From: Chromobacterium haemolyticum DSM 19808
GTDB taxonomy: Bacteria > Pseudomonadota > Gammaproteobacteria > Burkholderiales > Chromobacteriaceae
Assembly: GCF_000711885.1 (NCBI RefSeq)
Contig: NZ_JONK01000025.1
Span: forward strand, 25,894 to 89,893
Length of the DNA: 64,000 nucleotides
Direction of reading: 5' to 3'
Positions 17,357 to 26,699 of this stretch are shown here, piece after piece. Made by a program: the position numbers and the translations under genes. The notes under the pieces are model-generated. The model was given only the letters and a program-made list of their open reading frames with translations, ran no database searches and was not told the origin of the DNA. Every line of letters begins with the position of its first letter. The first letter of the stretch is position 1.

Positions 17357-20226
17357 CCCGCCTCGCTCCCCGCGCGCCGTCCGGCATCCAACAACCTTAG
17401 CTGCTCATCGCCAAAGCCCCGGAAATGGCGCTGCCAGTCCGATGGACAGGCAGTCTTACCCACCTCCACCGCAGTCACCTTGTACTCCGGGCAGTTGGTG
17501 GCCCAATCCGAATTGTCGGTGGTCACCACATTGGCGCCGGACTCCGGGTGGTGGAAGGTGGTGTACACCACGCCCGGCGCTACCCGCTCCGTCACCTTGG
17601 CGCGCAAGGCGGTGTCGCCGGCGCGGCTGCGCACCGCCACCCAGTCGCCGTCGACGATGCCGCGTACTTCGGCGTCGGTCGGATGGATTTCCAGCCTGTC
17701 CTCGGCGTGCCAGACCCGATTCTCGGTGCGTCGCGTCTGCGCGCCCACGTTGTACTGGCTGAGAATACGTCCAGTGGTCAGCAGCAGCGGAAAGCGCTTT
17801 CCCGCCCGTTCCGAAGTGGCCACGTAACGAGTGACGACGAAGCGTCCCAAGCCGCGTGAGAAGGCATCGACATGCATCACCGGCGTGCCCTCGGGTGCCT
17901 CCTCGTTGCACGGCCATTGCAAGCCGCCCAGCCGGTCCAGCTTGGCGTAGCTGACCCCGGCGAAGCTGGGTGTCAGCCGCGCGATCTCATCCATGATCTC
18001 GGATGGATGACGGTAGGCCATCGGATAGCCCAAGGCGCCCGCCAACGCCGAGGTCACCTCCCAGTCCGCCATGCCGGCCAGCGGGCGCATCGCCCGACGC
18101 ACTCGCGAGATGCGCCGCTCGGCATTGGTGAAGGTGCCGTCCTTTTCCAGGAAGGAACTGCCGGGCAGGAAAACGTGGGCGTATTTGGCGGTTTCGTTCA
18201 GGAACAGGTCCTGCACCACCACGCACTCCATCGCCAGCAGCGCGGCGGCCACATGCTGGGTATTGGGGTCGCTCTGCACGATGTCCTCGCCCTGGCAGTA
18301 CAAGCCCTTGAAACCGCCGTCCAGCGCCGCATCCAGCATATTGGGAATCCGCAGCCCCGGCTCTGGCGACAAGACGACACCCCAGTCCGCCTCGAAGCTC
18401 GCGCGCACCGCGTCGTCGGACACATGGCGGTAACCGGGAAGCTCGTGCGGAAAAGACCCCATGTCGCAGGCGCCCTGCACATTATTCTGACCGCGCAACG
18501 GGTTGACGCCGACGCCGACGCGGCCAAGATTGCCGGTGGCCATGGCCAGGTTGGCGATGGCCATCACCGCGGTGCTGCCCTGGCTGTGTTCGGTAACGCC
18601 CAGACCGTAGTAGATGGCGGCGTTGCCGCCGGTCGCGTACAACCGCGCCGCTTCGCGGATCAGATCCGCCGGCACGCCGCAGAGCTCGGCGACACGCTCC
18701 GGCGCGTTGTCCGGCTCGACGACAAAATCGCGCCAGCGTCGGAAAGCCTCGGCTTCGCAGCGTTGAGCGATGAAGTCCTGATCCAGCAGCCCCTCGCTCA
18801 CCACCACGTGAGCCAGCGCGTTGAGCACGGCCACATTGCTGCCGGGCCGCAGCGCCAGGTGCAGCGCCGGCCCCGCGTGCGGCGTATCGGCCAGGTCGAT
18901 GCGGCGCGGGTCGATGACGATCAGCCGCGCGCCCTCGCGCAGCCGCCTCCGCAGCAAGGAGCCGAAAACCGGATGAGCATCGCTGGGATTGGCGCCTATC
19001 ACCAGAATCACGTCGGCGCTCAGCACCGAGTCGAAATCCTGAGTCCCGGCAGACTCGCCCAGCGTCTGCTTCAGACCGTAGCCGGTGGGCGAGTGGCAGA
19101 CCCGAGCGCAAGTGTCGATATTGTTGTTGCCGAAGGCCGCGCGCACCAGCTTCTGCACCAGATAGGTTTCCTCATTGGTGCAGCGGCTGGAGCTGATGCC
19201 GCCGATGGCGTCTCGGCCGTAGCGCAATTGCAGGCGGCGGAACTCGCTGGCCACATGTCCCAGCGCTTGCTCCCAGCTCACCTCCCGCCAAGGTTCGTGG
19301 ATGCCGGCGCGGAGCATGGGTTTGACGATGCGGTCCGGATGGGTGGCGTAGCCCCAAGCAAAGCGGCCCTTGACGCAGGAATGGCCATGATTGGCGCGGC
19401 CGTCCCGGTCCGGCGTCATTCTCACCACCCGCTCGCCCTTGAGTTCGGCGCGGAAGCCGCAACCCACGCCGCAATAGGCGCAGGTGGTCGCCACGCTGCG
19501 CTCCGGCTGCCCCAGCTCCACCACGCTTTTCTCCACCAGCGTGGCGGTGGGGCAGGCTTGCACGCAGGCGCCGCAGGACACGCATTCCGAGCCGAGGAAG
19601 TCCTCGCCGCCTGCGGCGCGGACGCGGGAATCAAACCCCCGGCCGACGATGCTCAGCGCGAAAGTCCCCTGGGTTTCCTCGCAAGCGCGCACACAGCGGT
19701 TGCAGACGATGCACTTGGCCGGGTCGTAATCGAAATAAGGGTTGGACTCATCCTTGGCCTCAGCCAGATGATTAGCGCCGGTCAAGCCGTAACGCACCTC
19801 GCTCAGGCCCACCTGGCCGGCAACGGTCTGCAATTCGCAAGCGCCGTTGGACGCGCAAGTCAGGCAATCCAGCGGGTGGTCGGACACATACAGTTCCATC
19901 ACCCCGCGCCGCAGCCTGGCCAGCGTCTCGCTCTGCGTGCGCACCGCCATGCCTGCGCTCACCGGCGTGGTACAGGCGGCCGGGTAGCCGCGATGCCCAT
20001 CGATCTCCACCATGCACATACGACAGGAGCCAAACGGCTCCAGGCTGTCCGTGGCGCACAGCCGGGGCAGGCGCACGCCCTGCAGCGCGGCCGCGCACAA
20101 CACCGAGGTGCCGGCCGGCACGGTGATCTCGACGCCGTCTATGCTCAGACTCACCGGCGCACCGGTACGCATTGGCGTGCCCAGGTCCACCGTGGGGGCA
20201 AGCTTGGGGTCAAACTGGCAGCTCAT
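17353..20226 (-). CDS. fdsA: NAD-dependent formate dehydrogenase alpha (catalytic) subunit
   Basis: 957 residues from the ATG at 20226, which overlaps the fdsB stop (ATGA); the open frame continues upstream but only as fdsB out of frame. Domains in order: N-terminal [2Fe-2S] (PFGSCRMCMVEIDG, ~65-100), NuoG-like and ferredoxin-type Cys sets (CIVCNRCVRACEE, CVSCGACVQACP, ~185-255), then the molybdopterin enzyme domain beginning CAYCGVGCGF. The Mo-ligand Cys is in ARVCHSPTGYGL. It oxidises formate to CO2 and passes electrons to FdsB/FdsG for NAD+ reduction. Cytoplasmic; no Tat signal. Confidence 0.95.
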   Translation of the reverse strand: MSCQFDPKLAPTVDLGTPMRTGAPVSLSIDGVEITVPAGTSVLCAAALQGVRLPRLCATDSLEPFGSCRMCMVEIDGHRGYPAACTTPVSAGMAVRTQSETLARLRRGVMELYVSDHPLDCLTCASNGACELQTVAGQVGLSEVRYGLTGANHLAEAKDESNPYFDYDPAKCIVCNRCVRACEETQGTFALSIVGRGFDSRVRAAGGEDFLGSECVSCGACVQACPTATLVEKSVVELGQPERSVATTCAYCGVGCGFRAELKGERVVRMTPDRDGRANHGHSCVKGRFAWGYATHPDRIVKPMLRAGIHEPWREVSWEQALGHVASEFRRLQLRYGRDAIGGISSSRCTNEETYLVQKLVRAAFGNNNIDTCARVCHSPTGYGLKQTLGESAGTQDFDSVLSADVILVIGANPSDAHPVFGSLLRRRLREGARLIVIDPRRIDLADTPHAGPALHLALRPGSNVAVLNALAHVVVSEGLLDQDFIAQRCEAEAFRRWRDFVVEPDNAPERVAELCGVPADLIREAARLYATGGNAAIYYGLGVTEHSQGSTAVMAIANLAMATGNLGRVGVGVNPLRGQNNVQGACDMGSFPHELPGYRHVSDDAVRASFEADWGVVLSPEPGLRIPNMLDAALDGGFKGLYCQGEDIVQSDPNTQHVAAALLAMECVVVQDLFLNETAKYAHVFLPGSSFLEKDGTFTNAERRISRVRRAMRPLAGMADWEVTSALAGALGYPMAYRHPSEIMDEIARLTPSFAGVSYAKLDRLGGLQWPCNEEAPEGTPVMHVDAFSRGLGRFVVTRYVATSERAGKRFPLLLTTGRILSQYNVGAQTRRTENRVWHAEDRLEIHPTDAEVRGIVDGDWVAVRSRAGDTALRAKVTERVAPGVVYTTFHHPESGANVVTTDNSDWATNCPEYKVTAVEVGKTACPSDWQRHFRGFGDEQLRLLDAGRRAGSEAG

Positions 20227-21815
20227 GGCGCATCCTCCTCGACGATGGCCGGATCCAGGCCGAAATCCGCGGGGAAACCCCGCGCCGCGCTCAGTACCGG
20301 CGAGGGGGTCAAACCGCCCAGCGCGCACAGCGAACCGTGCCGCATGGTCTCGCACAAATCCCGTAGCAGAGTCCAATGCCGGCCCCGCTCCGTCGAGTCG
20401 CCGGCCGCCAGCAGCCGGTCTATCACCTCGACGCCGCGGGTGGAGCCGATGCGACAGGGCGTGCACTTGCCGCAGGATTCGGCGGCGCAGAACTGCATGG
20501 CGAAACGCGCCATGCGCGCCATATCGGTGCTGTCGTCGCACACCACTACCCCGCCGTGGCCCAACATGGCGCCGACGGCGGCGAAAGCTTCGTAGTCCAA
20601 GGCGGTATCGAACTGCTCGGGCGTCAGCCAGGCGCCCAGCGGCCCGCCCACTTGCGCCGCCTTCACCGGCCGGCCGCTCGCGCAGCCGCCGCCGTAGTCC
20701 TCGATCAGCTCGCGCAAGCTCAGGCCAAAAGCGCGCTCCACCAGGCCGCCGCGCCGCACATTGCCGGCTAGCTGAAACGCCATGGTGCCGCGCGATCGGC
20801 CAACCCCGAAATCCCGGTAATACGGCGCGCCGCGGGCCAGGATGGTGGGCACCGACGCCAGCGTCAGCACGTTGTGCACCAAGGTGGGACGCCCGAACAG
20901 GCCGCTGATCGCGGGCAACGGCGGCTTGGCCCTGACCTCGCCGCGTCGGCCCTCCAGCGATTCCAGCATGGACGTCTCCTCACCGCAGATATACGCGCCC
21001 GCGCCCAAACGGAGCTCCAGCTCCAACTCGCGGCCGGAGCCCTGCAGATCTGGCCCCAGATAACCCCGCTGGCGGGCAATCTCCAACGCCCGCCTCAGTG
21101 TCTCCGCCGCAGCGGCGTATTCCGAGCGGACATAGATATAGCCGCGATTCGCACCCACCGCCAGCGCTGCGATGCTCATGCCCTCGATCAACAGGAAGGG
21201 GTCGCCCTCCATCAGCATGCGGTCGGCGAAGCTGCCGGAATCGCCCTCGTCTGCATTGCACACCACGTACTTGCAATCCGCGGCCGCCTCACGCACGGTG
21301 CGCCATTTGATACCGGCGGGAAAGGCCGCGCCGCCCCGGCCGCGCAGGCCGGACTCCAGCACACACTCCAGCACACACTCCAGCACACACTCCAGCGCGC
21401 CCTCCCCGCCCAGCTCCAGCGCATGGGCCAGGCCGCGATAGCCGCCGTGGGCCAGGTAATCGTCCAGCGACAGAGGGCGGGTCAGCCCCGCACGCGCAAA
21501 CAACAGCCGCTGCTGGCCGGCAAGGTAGGGCAGCCGTTCCAGCAGGCCCAATGCCAGCGGATGCTTGCCGTCCGCAGTCAGCACGGCGTCGAGCACACTG
21601 TCCGCCAGCTCCGCCGGCAATGGTCCAAAACCAGAGCGGCCTTGCGGCGTATCCATTTCCAACAAGGGCTCCAGCCAGTACAGCCCGCGCGAGCTATTGC
21701 GCCGGATCTCCACTTCCAGCCCGCGTCGCGCCGCCGCAGCGGCCAACGCCCGCGCGGTCTGGTCAGTACCCAGCGCCCGCGCAACGGAATCACAGGATAG
21801 ATGGAAGGTCAGCAT
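20223..21815 (-). CDS. fdsB: NAD-dependent formate dehydrogenase beta subunit (NuoF-like)
   Basis: 530 residues from the ATG at 21815 (MLTFHLSCDSVARALG), which overlaps fdsG by 7 bases. An N-terminal thioredoxin-like part is followed by the FMN/NADH site (GLRGRGGAAFPAGIKW, ~200; CNADEGDSGSFADR) and the [4Fe-4S] site ESCGKCTPCRIGSTRG near 455. It transfers electrons from FdsA to NAD+. Just before GLRGRGG there is a run LECV x3 encoded by three 12-bp tandem repeats (21357-21395), not expected in the family. Confidence 0.94.
   Translation of the reverse strand: MLTFHLSCDSVARALGTDQTARALAAAAARRGLEVEIRRNSSRGLYWLEPLLEMDTPQGRSGFGPLPAELADSVLDAVLTADGKHPLALGLLERLPYLAGQQRLLFARAGLTRPLSLDDYLAHGGYRGLAHALELGGEGALECVLECVLECVLESGLRGRGGAAFPAGIKWRTVREAAADCKYVVCNADEGDSGSFADRMLMEGDPFLLIEGMSIAALAVGANRGYIYVRSEYAAAAETLRRALEIARQRGYLGPDLQGSGRELELELRLGAGAYICGEETSMLESLEGRRGEVRAKPPLPAISGLFGRPTLVHNVLTLASVPTILARGAPYYRDFGVGRSRGTMAFQLAGNVRRGGLVERAFGLSLRELIEDYGGGCASGRPVKAAQVGGPLGAWLTPEQFDTALDYEAFAAVGAMLGHGGVVVCDDSTDMARMARFAMQFCAAESCGKCTPCRIGSTRGVEVIDRLLAAGDSTERGRHWTLLRDLCETMRHGSLCALGGLTPSPVLSAARGFPADFGLDPAIVEEDAP
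21357..21396 (-). repeat. 12-bp tandem repeat inside fdsB
   Basis: CTCCAGCACACA repeated three times in perfect tandem on the plus strand, followed by a diverged fourth unit. The unit is 12 bp, so copy-number change keeps frame; it encodes LECV repeats just ahead of the FMN-binding GRGG motif. Confidence 0.85.
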
Positions 21816-22294
21816 GCACCGCCCTCCTCCAAACAGCCGGCCAGCAAGACATCCAGCGCGGCGGCGTCGACGCGCGCGTGCAATTCGCCATCCAGCAGCA
21901 GGGCCGGCGCGCAGGCGCAGGCGCCCAGGCAGTACACCGGCCGCAGCTCCAGGCCGCCGTCGGCGCTGCGGCCCGCGTCGTCCAGGCCGGTGCGGGCGCG
22001 CAGCCTTTGCGCCAGCGCCTCCGACCCCATGCTCTGACAGGCTTCCGCTCGGCATAGCCGCAGTTGGTGGCGCGCCGGCGGCTCGCTGCGGAAATCGTGG
22101 TAGAAGCTGAGCACACCACGCACCTCCGCCTGGCTCAGGCGAAAAGCGCGGGCGATGGCCGGTGTCGCGGCATCCGGCACATAGCCCAGTTCACCCTGCA
22201 AGGCGTGCAGCAAGGGCAGCAAACCGCCCGGCTGCGTTTGGTAATCCGATACCAGCGCGGCGATGCGCGACTGTTGTTCCGCGGTCAAGGACAT
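21809..22294 (-). CDS. fdsG: NAD-dependent formate dehydrogenase gamma subunit (NuoE-like)
   Basis: 161 residues from the ATG at 22294 (GGAG 5 bases upstream). It has the NuoE/[2Fe-2S] thioredoxin-like pattern: GGLLPLLHALQGELGYVP, then LCRAEACQSMGSEAL and YCLGACACAPALLLDG, giving the four cluster cysteines. It carries electrons between FdsA and FdsB. First of fdsGBAD, 39 bases downstream of a gene for an unknown secreted protein. Confidence 0.93.
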   Translation of the reverse strand: MSLTAEQQSRIAALVSDYQTQPGGLLPLLHALQGELGYVPDAATPAIARAFRLSQAEVRGVLSFYHDFRSEPPARHQLRLCRAEACQSMGSEALAQRLRARTGLDDAGRSADGGLELRPVYCLGACACAPALLLDGELHARVDAAALDVLLAGCLEEGGAC

Positions 22295-22333
22295 GGCAAC
22301 TCCAAGCAAGTGCGAACGGGTCTTCTGCGTCGC

Positions 22334-22993
22334 TTATCTGATCTGCTCGGCCAAACGCAGCAGCCAAGCTGAATTATAGGTTTGCCGCGCATCTGGGCCG
22401 GCCTCGTCCCATACTTTGAGGCTGTAAAGCTTTTGTCGACTGGCCCAGCTCAACTCGGACACTCGCCTACCGGAGCGTGTGTTCCGGAGCTGGAAGCGGC
22501 CCGGATGGCCCCGCACTGTCGCGTTCATTTCTTCCTGCAGCACCAACACGCCGCCGCGGTCGGCGACAAAGGCCCATTCGCTCAACACCAGCAATACGCC
22601 GTCGGGCCGGGTGAACACCCAGTCGAAGCTGCTCCATGGCCCGCTCCGACCCGGCCCCTGCGGGATGATGCCTTCGAGACGATAAGCGCTCAGCTCGCTG
22701 GCGCTGATATCGCTGAGCCTGGATTTAGCCTGCGCCCGAACCGCCTCGGGACTCAAGAGGCCGCTCCGGTAGATGTCGGCGTCCAGCGCGGCTTCGTCGG
22801 CAGGCGGAGAAACCCCGCTCGTCAACGACGTTTCGGGCAGCCCGGGGCCCAGGTTGGCTCCAGGCGCCACAATGCGCTGCCCGGGCGCAATGCCGCCGGG
22901 CAGCGGACTGGTCGCGGACAGATCCCAGGCCTGCGCATCCAGGGCCAGGCCGCCCATCCCCAGCCAACAAAGCAGCCTAGCGCAACTGCCCAT
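22334..22993 (-). CDS. Unknown secreted protein encoded between fdhA and fdsG
   Basis: 219 residues if started at the ATG at 22993; no clear ribosome-binding site, and the start overlaps the end of fdhA by 17 bases, suggesting coupling. A signal peptide is likely (ARLLCWLGMGGLALDAQAWD). The rest has no family I recognise; visible segments are SFDWVFTRPDGVLLVLSEWA, LVLQEEMNATVRGHPG and a Trp/Tyr-rich C terminus. Same strand and tight spacing put it in the fdhA-fdsGBAD transcript. Function not assigned. Confidence 0.65.
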   Translation of the reverse strand: MGSCARLLCWLGMGGLALDAQAWDLSATSPLPGGIAPGQRIVAPGANLGPGLPETSLTSGVSPPADEAALDADIYRSGLLSPEAVRAQAKSRLSDISASELSAYRLEGIIPQGPGRSGPWSSFDWVFTRPDGVLLVLSEWAFVADRGGVLVLQEEMNATVRGHPGRFQLRNTRSGRRVSELSWASRQKLYSLKVWDEAGPDARQTYNSAWLLRLAEQIR

Positions 22994-24173
22994 GCGGATC
23001 GATAACGAATTTCTTCGGCGCGCCGCCATCGAATTCGGCATAGCCCTTGGGAGCGTTGTCCAGACTGATGATCTCCACCCCCACCACTTCGGCGATATTG
23101 ATGCGCTCCCACAAAATCGCCTGCATCAGCGCGCGGTTGTACTTCATCACCGGGGTCTGTCCCGTGAAGAAGCTGTGCGACTTGGCCCAGCCCAGGCCAA
23201 AGCGCACCGACAAGCTGCCCTGCCTGGCCGCCTCGTCCACGGCGCCGGGGTCGTCGGTCACGTAGAGCCCGGGAATGCCGATGCGACCGGCCTCGCGCGT
23301 CACCTCCATCAAGGCGTTGAGCACGGTGGCCGGGGCCTCCTGGCGCGAACCGGCGTGGCCGTGCCCGCGCGCCTCGAAACCGACGGCGTCGATCGCGCAA
23401 TCCACTTCCGGCACACCCAGGATGGCGGCGATCTGCTCGCCCAGCGTCGCATCCTGCGATAGATCCGCGGTTTCAAAGCCGACGGCGCGAGCATGGGCCA
23501 GCCGCGCCGGATTGACGTCGCCGACGATGACCACCGCCGCACCCAGCAGGCGCGCGGAAGCCGCCGCCGCCAAGCCCACCGGGCCCGCTCCGGCCACGTA
23601 GACCGTGCTGCCCGGCCCCACGCCGGCCGATACCGCGCCGTGATAGCCGGTGGGCAGAATGTCGGACAGGCAGGTCAGGTCGCGGATCTTGGCCAGCGCC
23701 TGGTCCCGGTCCGGAAATTTCAGCAGGTTGAAGTCGGCGTAAGGCACCATCACGTATTCGGCCTGGCCGCCCACCCAGCCGCCCATGTCGACGTAGCCGT
23801 AAGCGCCGCCGGCCCGCGCCGGGTTCACCGACAGGCACACGCCGGTATGCTGCTCCTTGCAACAGCGGCAGCGTCCGCAAGCCACGTTGAACGGTACCGA
23901 CACGAGATCGCCGATGCGCAGCGTTTCCACATCGCCGCCTGTCTCTATCACCTCGCCGGTGATTTCATGTCCCAGCACCAAACCGGCAGGCGCCGTGGTG
24001 CGGCCGCGCACCATATGCTGGTCCGAACCGCATATATTGGTGCTCAGCACCTTGAGAATGACGCCATGGCCGAGCTTGCGCCCGGCCGGGGACGCCAGTT
24101 CCGGAAAAGGTATGGACTTCACTTCCACCTGTCCCGGCGCCAGGTACACCACTCCGCGATTGCCTGTCATCAT
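22977..24173 (-). CDS. fdhA: Glutathione-independent formaldehyde dehydrogenase
   Basis: 398 residues, matching the zinc, NAD-dependent enzyme of Pseudomonas putida. Catalytic-zinc ligands lie in NICGSDQH (Cys48) and LGHE (His69); the structural-zinc cysteines are Cys99, Cys102, Cys105 and Cys113, with the known C-x2-C-x2-C-x7-C spacing. The NAD fold is at ~172 (VYVAGAGPVGLAAAA). It oxidises formaldehyde to formate without glutathione. Formaldehyde is a likely by-product of the demethylases encoded at 29-47 kb, and the formate feeds Fds downstream. Confidence 0.95.
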   Translation of the reverse strand: MMTGNRGVVYLAPGQVEVKSIPFPELASPAGRKLGHGVILKVLSTNICGSDQHMVRGRTTAPAGLVLGHEITGEVIETGGDVETLRIGDLVSVPFNVACGRCRCCKEQHTGVCLSVNPARAGGAYGYVDMGGWVGGQAEYVMVPYADFNLLKFPDRDQALAKIRDLTCLSDILPTGYHGAVSAGVGPGSTVYVAGAGPVGLAAAASARLLGAAVVIVGDVNPARLAHARAVGFETADLSQDATLGEQIAAILGVPEVDCAIDAVGFEARGHGHAGSRQEAPATVLNALMEVTREAGRIGIPGLYVTDDPGAVDEAARQGSLSVRFGLGWAKSHSFFTGQTPVMKYNRALMQAILWERINIAEVVGVEIISLDNAPKGYAEFDGGAPKKFVIDPHGQLR

Positions 24174-24296
24174 CGTCTCCTCGCAGCCACGCCGGCGGGT
24201 TATCCGGCGGCATCTGCTCCCGATGCTAGGAAAGAAAGCGGCGCCGGCCTTGAGTCAAAGCGACCCCTTTGCGATCAAACGCGCCATATCGGCTCA

Positions 24297-24435
24297 GAAC
24301 CTGTTCAAAGCCGGTTGCGCTTCATCGATATGGCGTTGAGAACGGCTTCGGCTTTGCTCATTTGCCACTTCTAATCCCCGCTTCCTCAGCCGTTCTCGCC
24401 TTGTCTCGCTCTTGCTCAAAACTCTGAACAGGCGG
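24297..24435 (-). repeat. MITE family A, full-length copy with TCA duplications
   Basis: 139 bp from GAACCTGTTCAAAGCC to CTGAACAGGCGG, in inverse orientation relative to copy A3, flanked by TCA at 24294-24296 and 24436-24438. The right TCA is the TGA stop codon of choX. Confidence 0.88.
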
Positions 24436-25374
24436 TCAGCGCGCCAGCGCCTGGCTTACGATAGGCAGCCCCGGCCGGCCGTCGAAGGTATTCACCCCTG
24501 CCAGCCAGCTCGTGAGCACGGCCGGGTTTTTTTTCAAATATTCCCGCGCCGCGGTCTCCGGCCTGACCTTGTTCATGATCGGCCCCATCACCTGGTTTTC
24601 CATATCGGTGCTGAAGCGCAGATTGCGCAACAAGCGGCCGACATTGGCGCAACGCGCCTCGTAATCCGGCGGCAGCGCGGTGAAGACCTTGGCCGCGCCG
24701 AAATTGGGACCAAACACCGCGTCGCCGCCGGACAAATAGCGCAGCTTGTGCTGGACGTTCATCGGGTGCGGCTCCCAGGCCAGGAACACCATCCATTTCT
24801 TCCGCCGCTCCGCGCGCTCCAGTTCGGCCAGCATGCCGGCCTCACTGGATTCCACAAGCTTGAAGCCGCCCAACCCGTACTGTTGCTTGCGGATCATGCC
24901 GTCGATCAGGCGGTTGCCGTCGTTGCCGGCTTCGATGCCGTAGATCTTGCCGTCCAGTTGCGCCTTGAAGCGGGCGATGTCCTTGAAATCGCGCAAGCCG
25001 GCGGCGGCCACGTAGTCCGGCACCGCCAGCGTATATTTAGCGCCGCTCAGATTGGGCTCGGCCAGCACTTTGATCTGGCCTGCTTTCAGATAGGGCTCGA
25101 TCAGCGGCGTCATCGACGGGCTCCAATACCCCAGGAACACGTCGATCTGCCGGGTCTTGAGCCCGGAGAAGGCGACGGGCACCGAGGCCATGGTCACGCT
25201 GGGGCGGTAGCCCAAAGCCTCCAATACCACGCTGGCCATGCCGGTGGTGGCCGCGATGTCCGTCCAGCCCACATCGGCGAAACGCACATTGCGGCAAGCG
25301 GCAGGCTCCAGAGCCGCCGCGCTGCCCGCGACGGCCAGCAGCAGCGCCGCGGACATTGCTTTGAATCGATTCAT
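24436..25374 (-). CDS. choX: Choline ABC transporter substrate-binding protein
   Basis: 312 residues from the ATG at 25374 (GGGAGGAAGGGATGA region upstream). Signal peptide residues 1-23. The mature protein has the OpuAC/ProX-type fold pattern VRFADVGWTDIAATTG, FLGYWSPSMTPLIEP, and KKWMVFLAWEPHPMN; the Trp residues in such segments form the aromatic cage that binds quaternary amines in this family. It delivers choline (possibly betaine or carnitine) to ChoW/ChoV. gbdR separates it from those genes. Its stop codon is the MITE target site. Confidence 0.85.
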   Translation of the reverse strand: MNRFKAMSAALLLAVAGSAAALEPAACRNVRFADVGWTDIAATTGMASVVLEALGYRPSVTMASVPVAFSGLKTRQIDVFLGYWSPSMTPLIEPYLKAGQIKVLAEPNLSGAKYTLAVPDYVAAAGLRDFKDIARFKAQLDGKIYGIEAGNDGNRLIDGMIRKQQYGLGGFKLVESSEAGMLAELERAERRKKWMVFLAWEPHPMNVQHKLRYLSGGDAVFGPNFGAAKVFTALPPDYEARCANVGRLLRNLRFSTDMENQVMGPIMNKVRPETAAREYLKKNPAVLTSWLAGVNTFDGRPGLPIVSQALAR

Positions 25375-25446
25375 CCCTTCCTCCCGGGCAGCGATGATGG
25401 CGAGAGTCCGCCCGGCGGCCGCTGCCGCGCCGCCAACAGGTTCACT

Positions 25447-25585
25447 AATCCCGTTCAAAGTCTCGCAAGCCGGAGCAAGACCGGGCCTTGCGGCTGAAGA
25501 AGCAGACTGCTCATGTTGTGCCTGAATAGTCTGAAGCAGCACTCGCCGTACCACGTCTCACGCAGTGGCGCAGACCTTGAGATTT
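25447..25585 (+). repeat. MITE family A, strongly diverged copy
   Basis: AATCCCGTTCAAAGTCTCGC aligns with the left end and GACCTTGAGATTT with the right end of family A; the middle keeps GCAAGACC and CTCATG landmarks only loosely. It lies between choX and gbdR and ends at the TCA that is the gbdR stop codon. Confidence 0.55.
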
Positions 25586-26575
25586 TCAGGCGATGGCCCC
25601 GGCCGCCACCAGGTATTGCTGCCGCTCGCGGCTGGGCGGATAGCCGAACAGCCCGCGGTAGGACTTGGAAAAATGCGAGGAAGACAGGAAGCCGCAAGCC
25701 ACGGTGACTTCCATCACGGTCATATTGGTTTGCAACAGCAGCTCTCTCGCCCGCCGCAGGCGGAGGTCCAGATAATATTGCGCCGGCGTGGTGCTCAGAT
25801 AACGCTTGAACAGCCGCTCTAGATGGCGCAGCGACACGCCCAGCTCCGCCGCCAGATGTTCCAGAGAGCGGGGGTTCTCGATATTGCTCTCCATTGACAA
25901 GGCGGCGTCCAACAAGGCCTCGTGTCCGGTACCGATGCGCGCCAGCAGCGGGATGTGCTGGCGGTCGCCATCGTCGCGCAGCCGGTCCACGATGAATTGC
26001 ACCGAGACATCGGCCGCCAGACTCTTGCCGCCCTTGTGGCGAATCAGATGACACATGAAGTCCAGCGGCGCGGTGCCGCCGCTACAGGTGAAGCGGTCCC
26101 GGTCCAGCACAAACAGGTCCGAGGTGAATTGGGTGCGAGGGAATTCCTCACTAATGGACAGCAGGTTTTCCCAATGGATGGCACAGCGGTAGCCGTTCAG
26201 CACCCCGGCCCGGGCCAGCGCGAAGGTGCCGGTGCAGATCGATCCCAGCGGCACGCCCTGGGCCGCGAAACGGCGGATCAGCGCCTGCACCTTGTCGGTG
26301 GCTGCTTCGCGCACCTGACAGCCGCCACAAACGATCAGCATATCGTACTGCTGCGGATGGCCCGGCGCGGAGATCGGCGACAGACTCAGGCCGTTGCTGG
26401 CGCTGACCGGCTCGCCGTCCGCGGACAGCAAGCTCCAGCGATACAGCTTCTTGCGCGACAGGTAATTGGCCATGCGCAGCGGCTCCACCGCGTTGGAGAA
26501 CGCGATCATTGAGAACTGATCCAGCAGCAAAAAGGCGATATGCGACAACGAGGCGATCTGTTGCGGTCCCATCAC
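25586..26575 (-). CDS. gbdR: Glycine-betaine/dimethylglycine-responsive regulator (AraC family with DJ-1/PfpI-type N-terminal domain)
   Basis: 329 residues; two adjacent Met codons could start it. Residues 1-190 resemble a class I glutamine-amidotransferase-like domain (HIAFLLLDQFSMIAFSNAVE, MLIVCGGCQV, GSICTGTFALARAGVLNG). Residues ~220-320 are the AraC DNA-binding domain (LAAELGVSLRHLERLFKRYL, then TVACGFLSSSHFSKSYRGLF). GbdR of Pseudomonas has this layout and activates the betaine catabolic genes. Its place among cho, gbc, dgc and sox genes strongly supports the call. Confidence 0.9.
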   Translation of the reverse strand: MMGPQQIASLSHIAFLLLDQFSMIAFSNAVEPLRMANYLSRKKLYRWSLLSADGEPVSASNGLSLSPISAPGHPQQYDMLIVCGGCQVREAATDKVQALIRRFAAQGVPLGSICTGTFALARAGVLNGYRCAIHWENLLSISEEFPRTQFTSDLFVLDRDRFTCSGGTAPLDFMCHLIRHKGGKSLAADVSVQFIVDRLRDDGDRQHIPLLARIGTGHEALLDAALSMESNIENPRSLEHLAAELGVSLRHLERLFKRYLSTTPAQYYLDLRLRRARELLLQTNMTVMEVTVACGFLSSSHFSKSYRGLFGYPPSRERQQYLVAAGAIA

Positions 26576-26699
26576 GACCTCCAGTGTGTGCGTTGCGAGG
26601 ATTGTTGTTCTGCTCCAAAACGGTTCGCAGCCGACCTTGAAAATCGCCGCGCATGCGTGTGTGCTTGTTTGTCCGTTGTTTACGCCCTGTCCGCTCCCA

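Noticed and set aside
20226..20541. Longer fdsA start giving 1062 residues
   Set aside because: The added residues are fdsB read out of frame; the ATG at 20226 overlaps the fdsB stop as in the rest of the operon.
17872..20595. Plus-strand open frame of 907 codons across fdsA
   Set aside because: Antisense shadow of a clearly recognisable formate dehydrogenase; composition is typical of antisense in GC-rich DNA.
21357..21396. Short tandem repeat as a CRISPR or iteron
   Set aside because: No spacers, inside fdsB and in frame.
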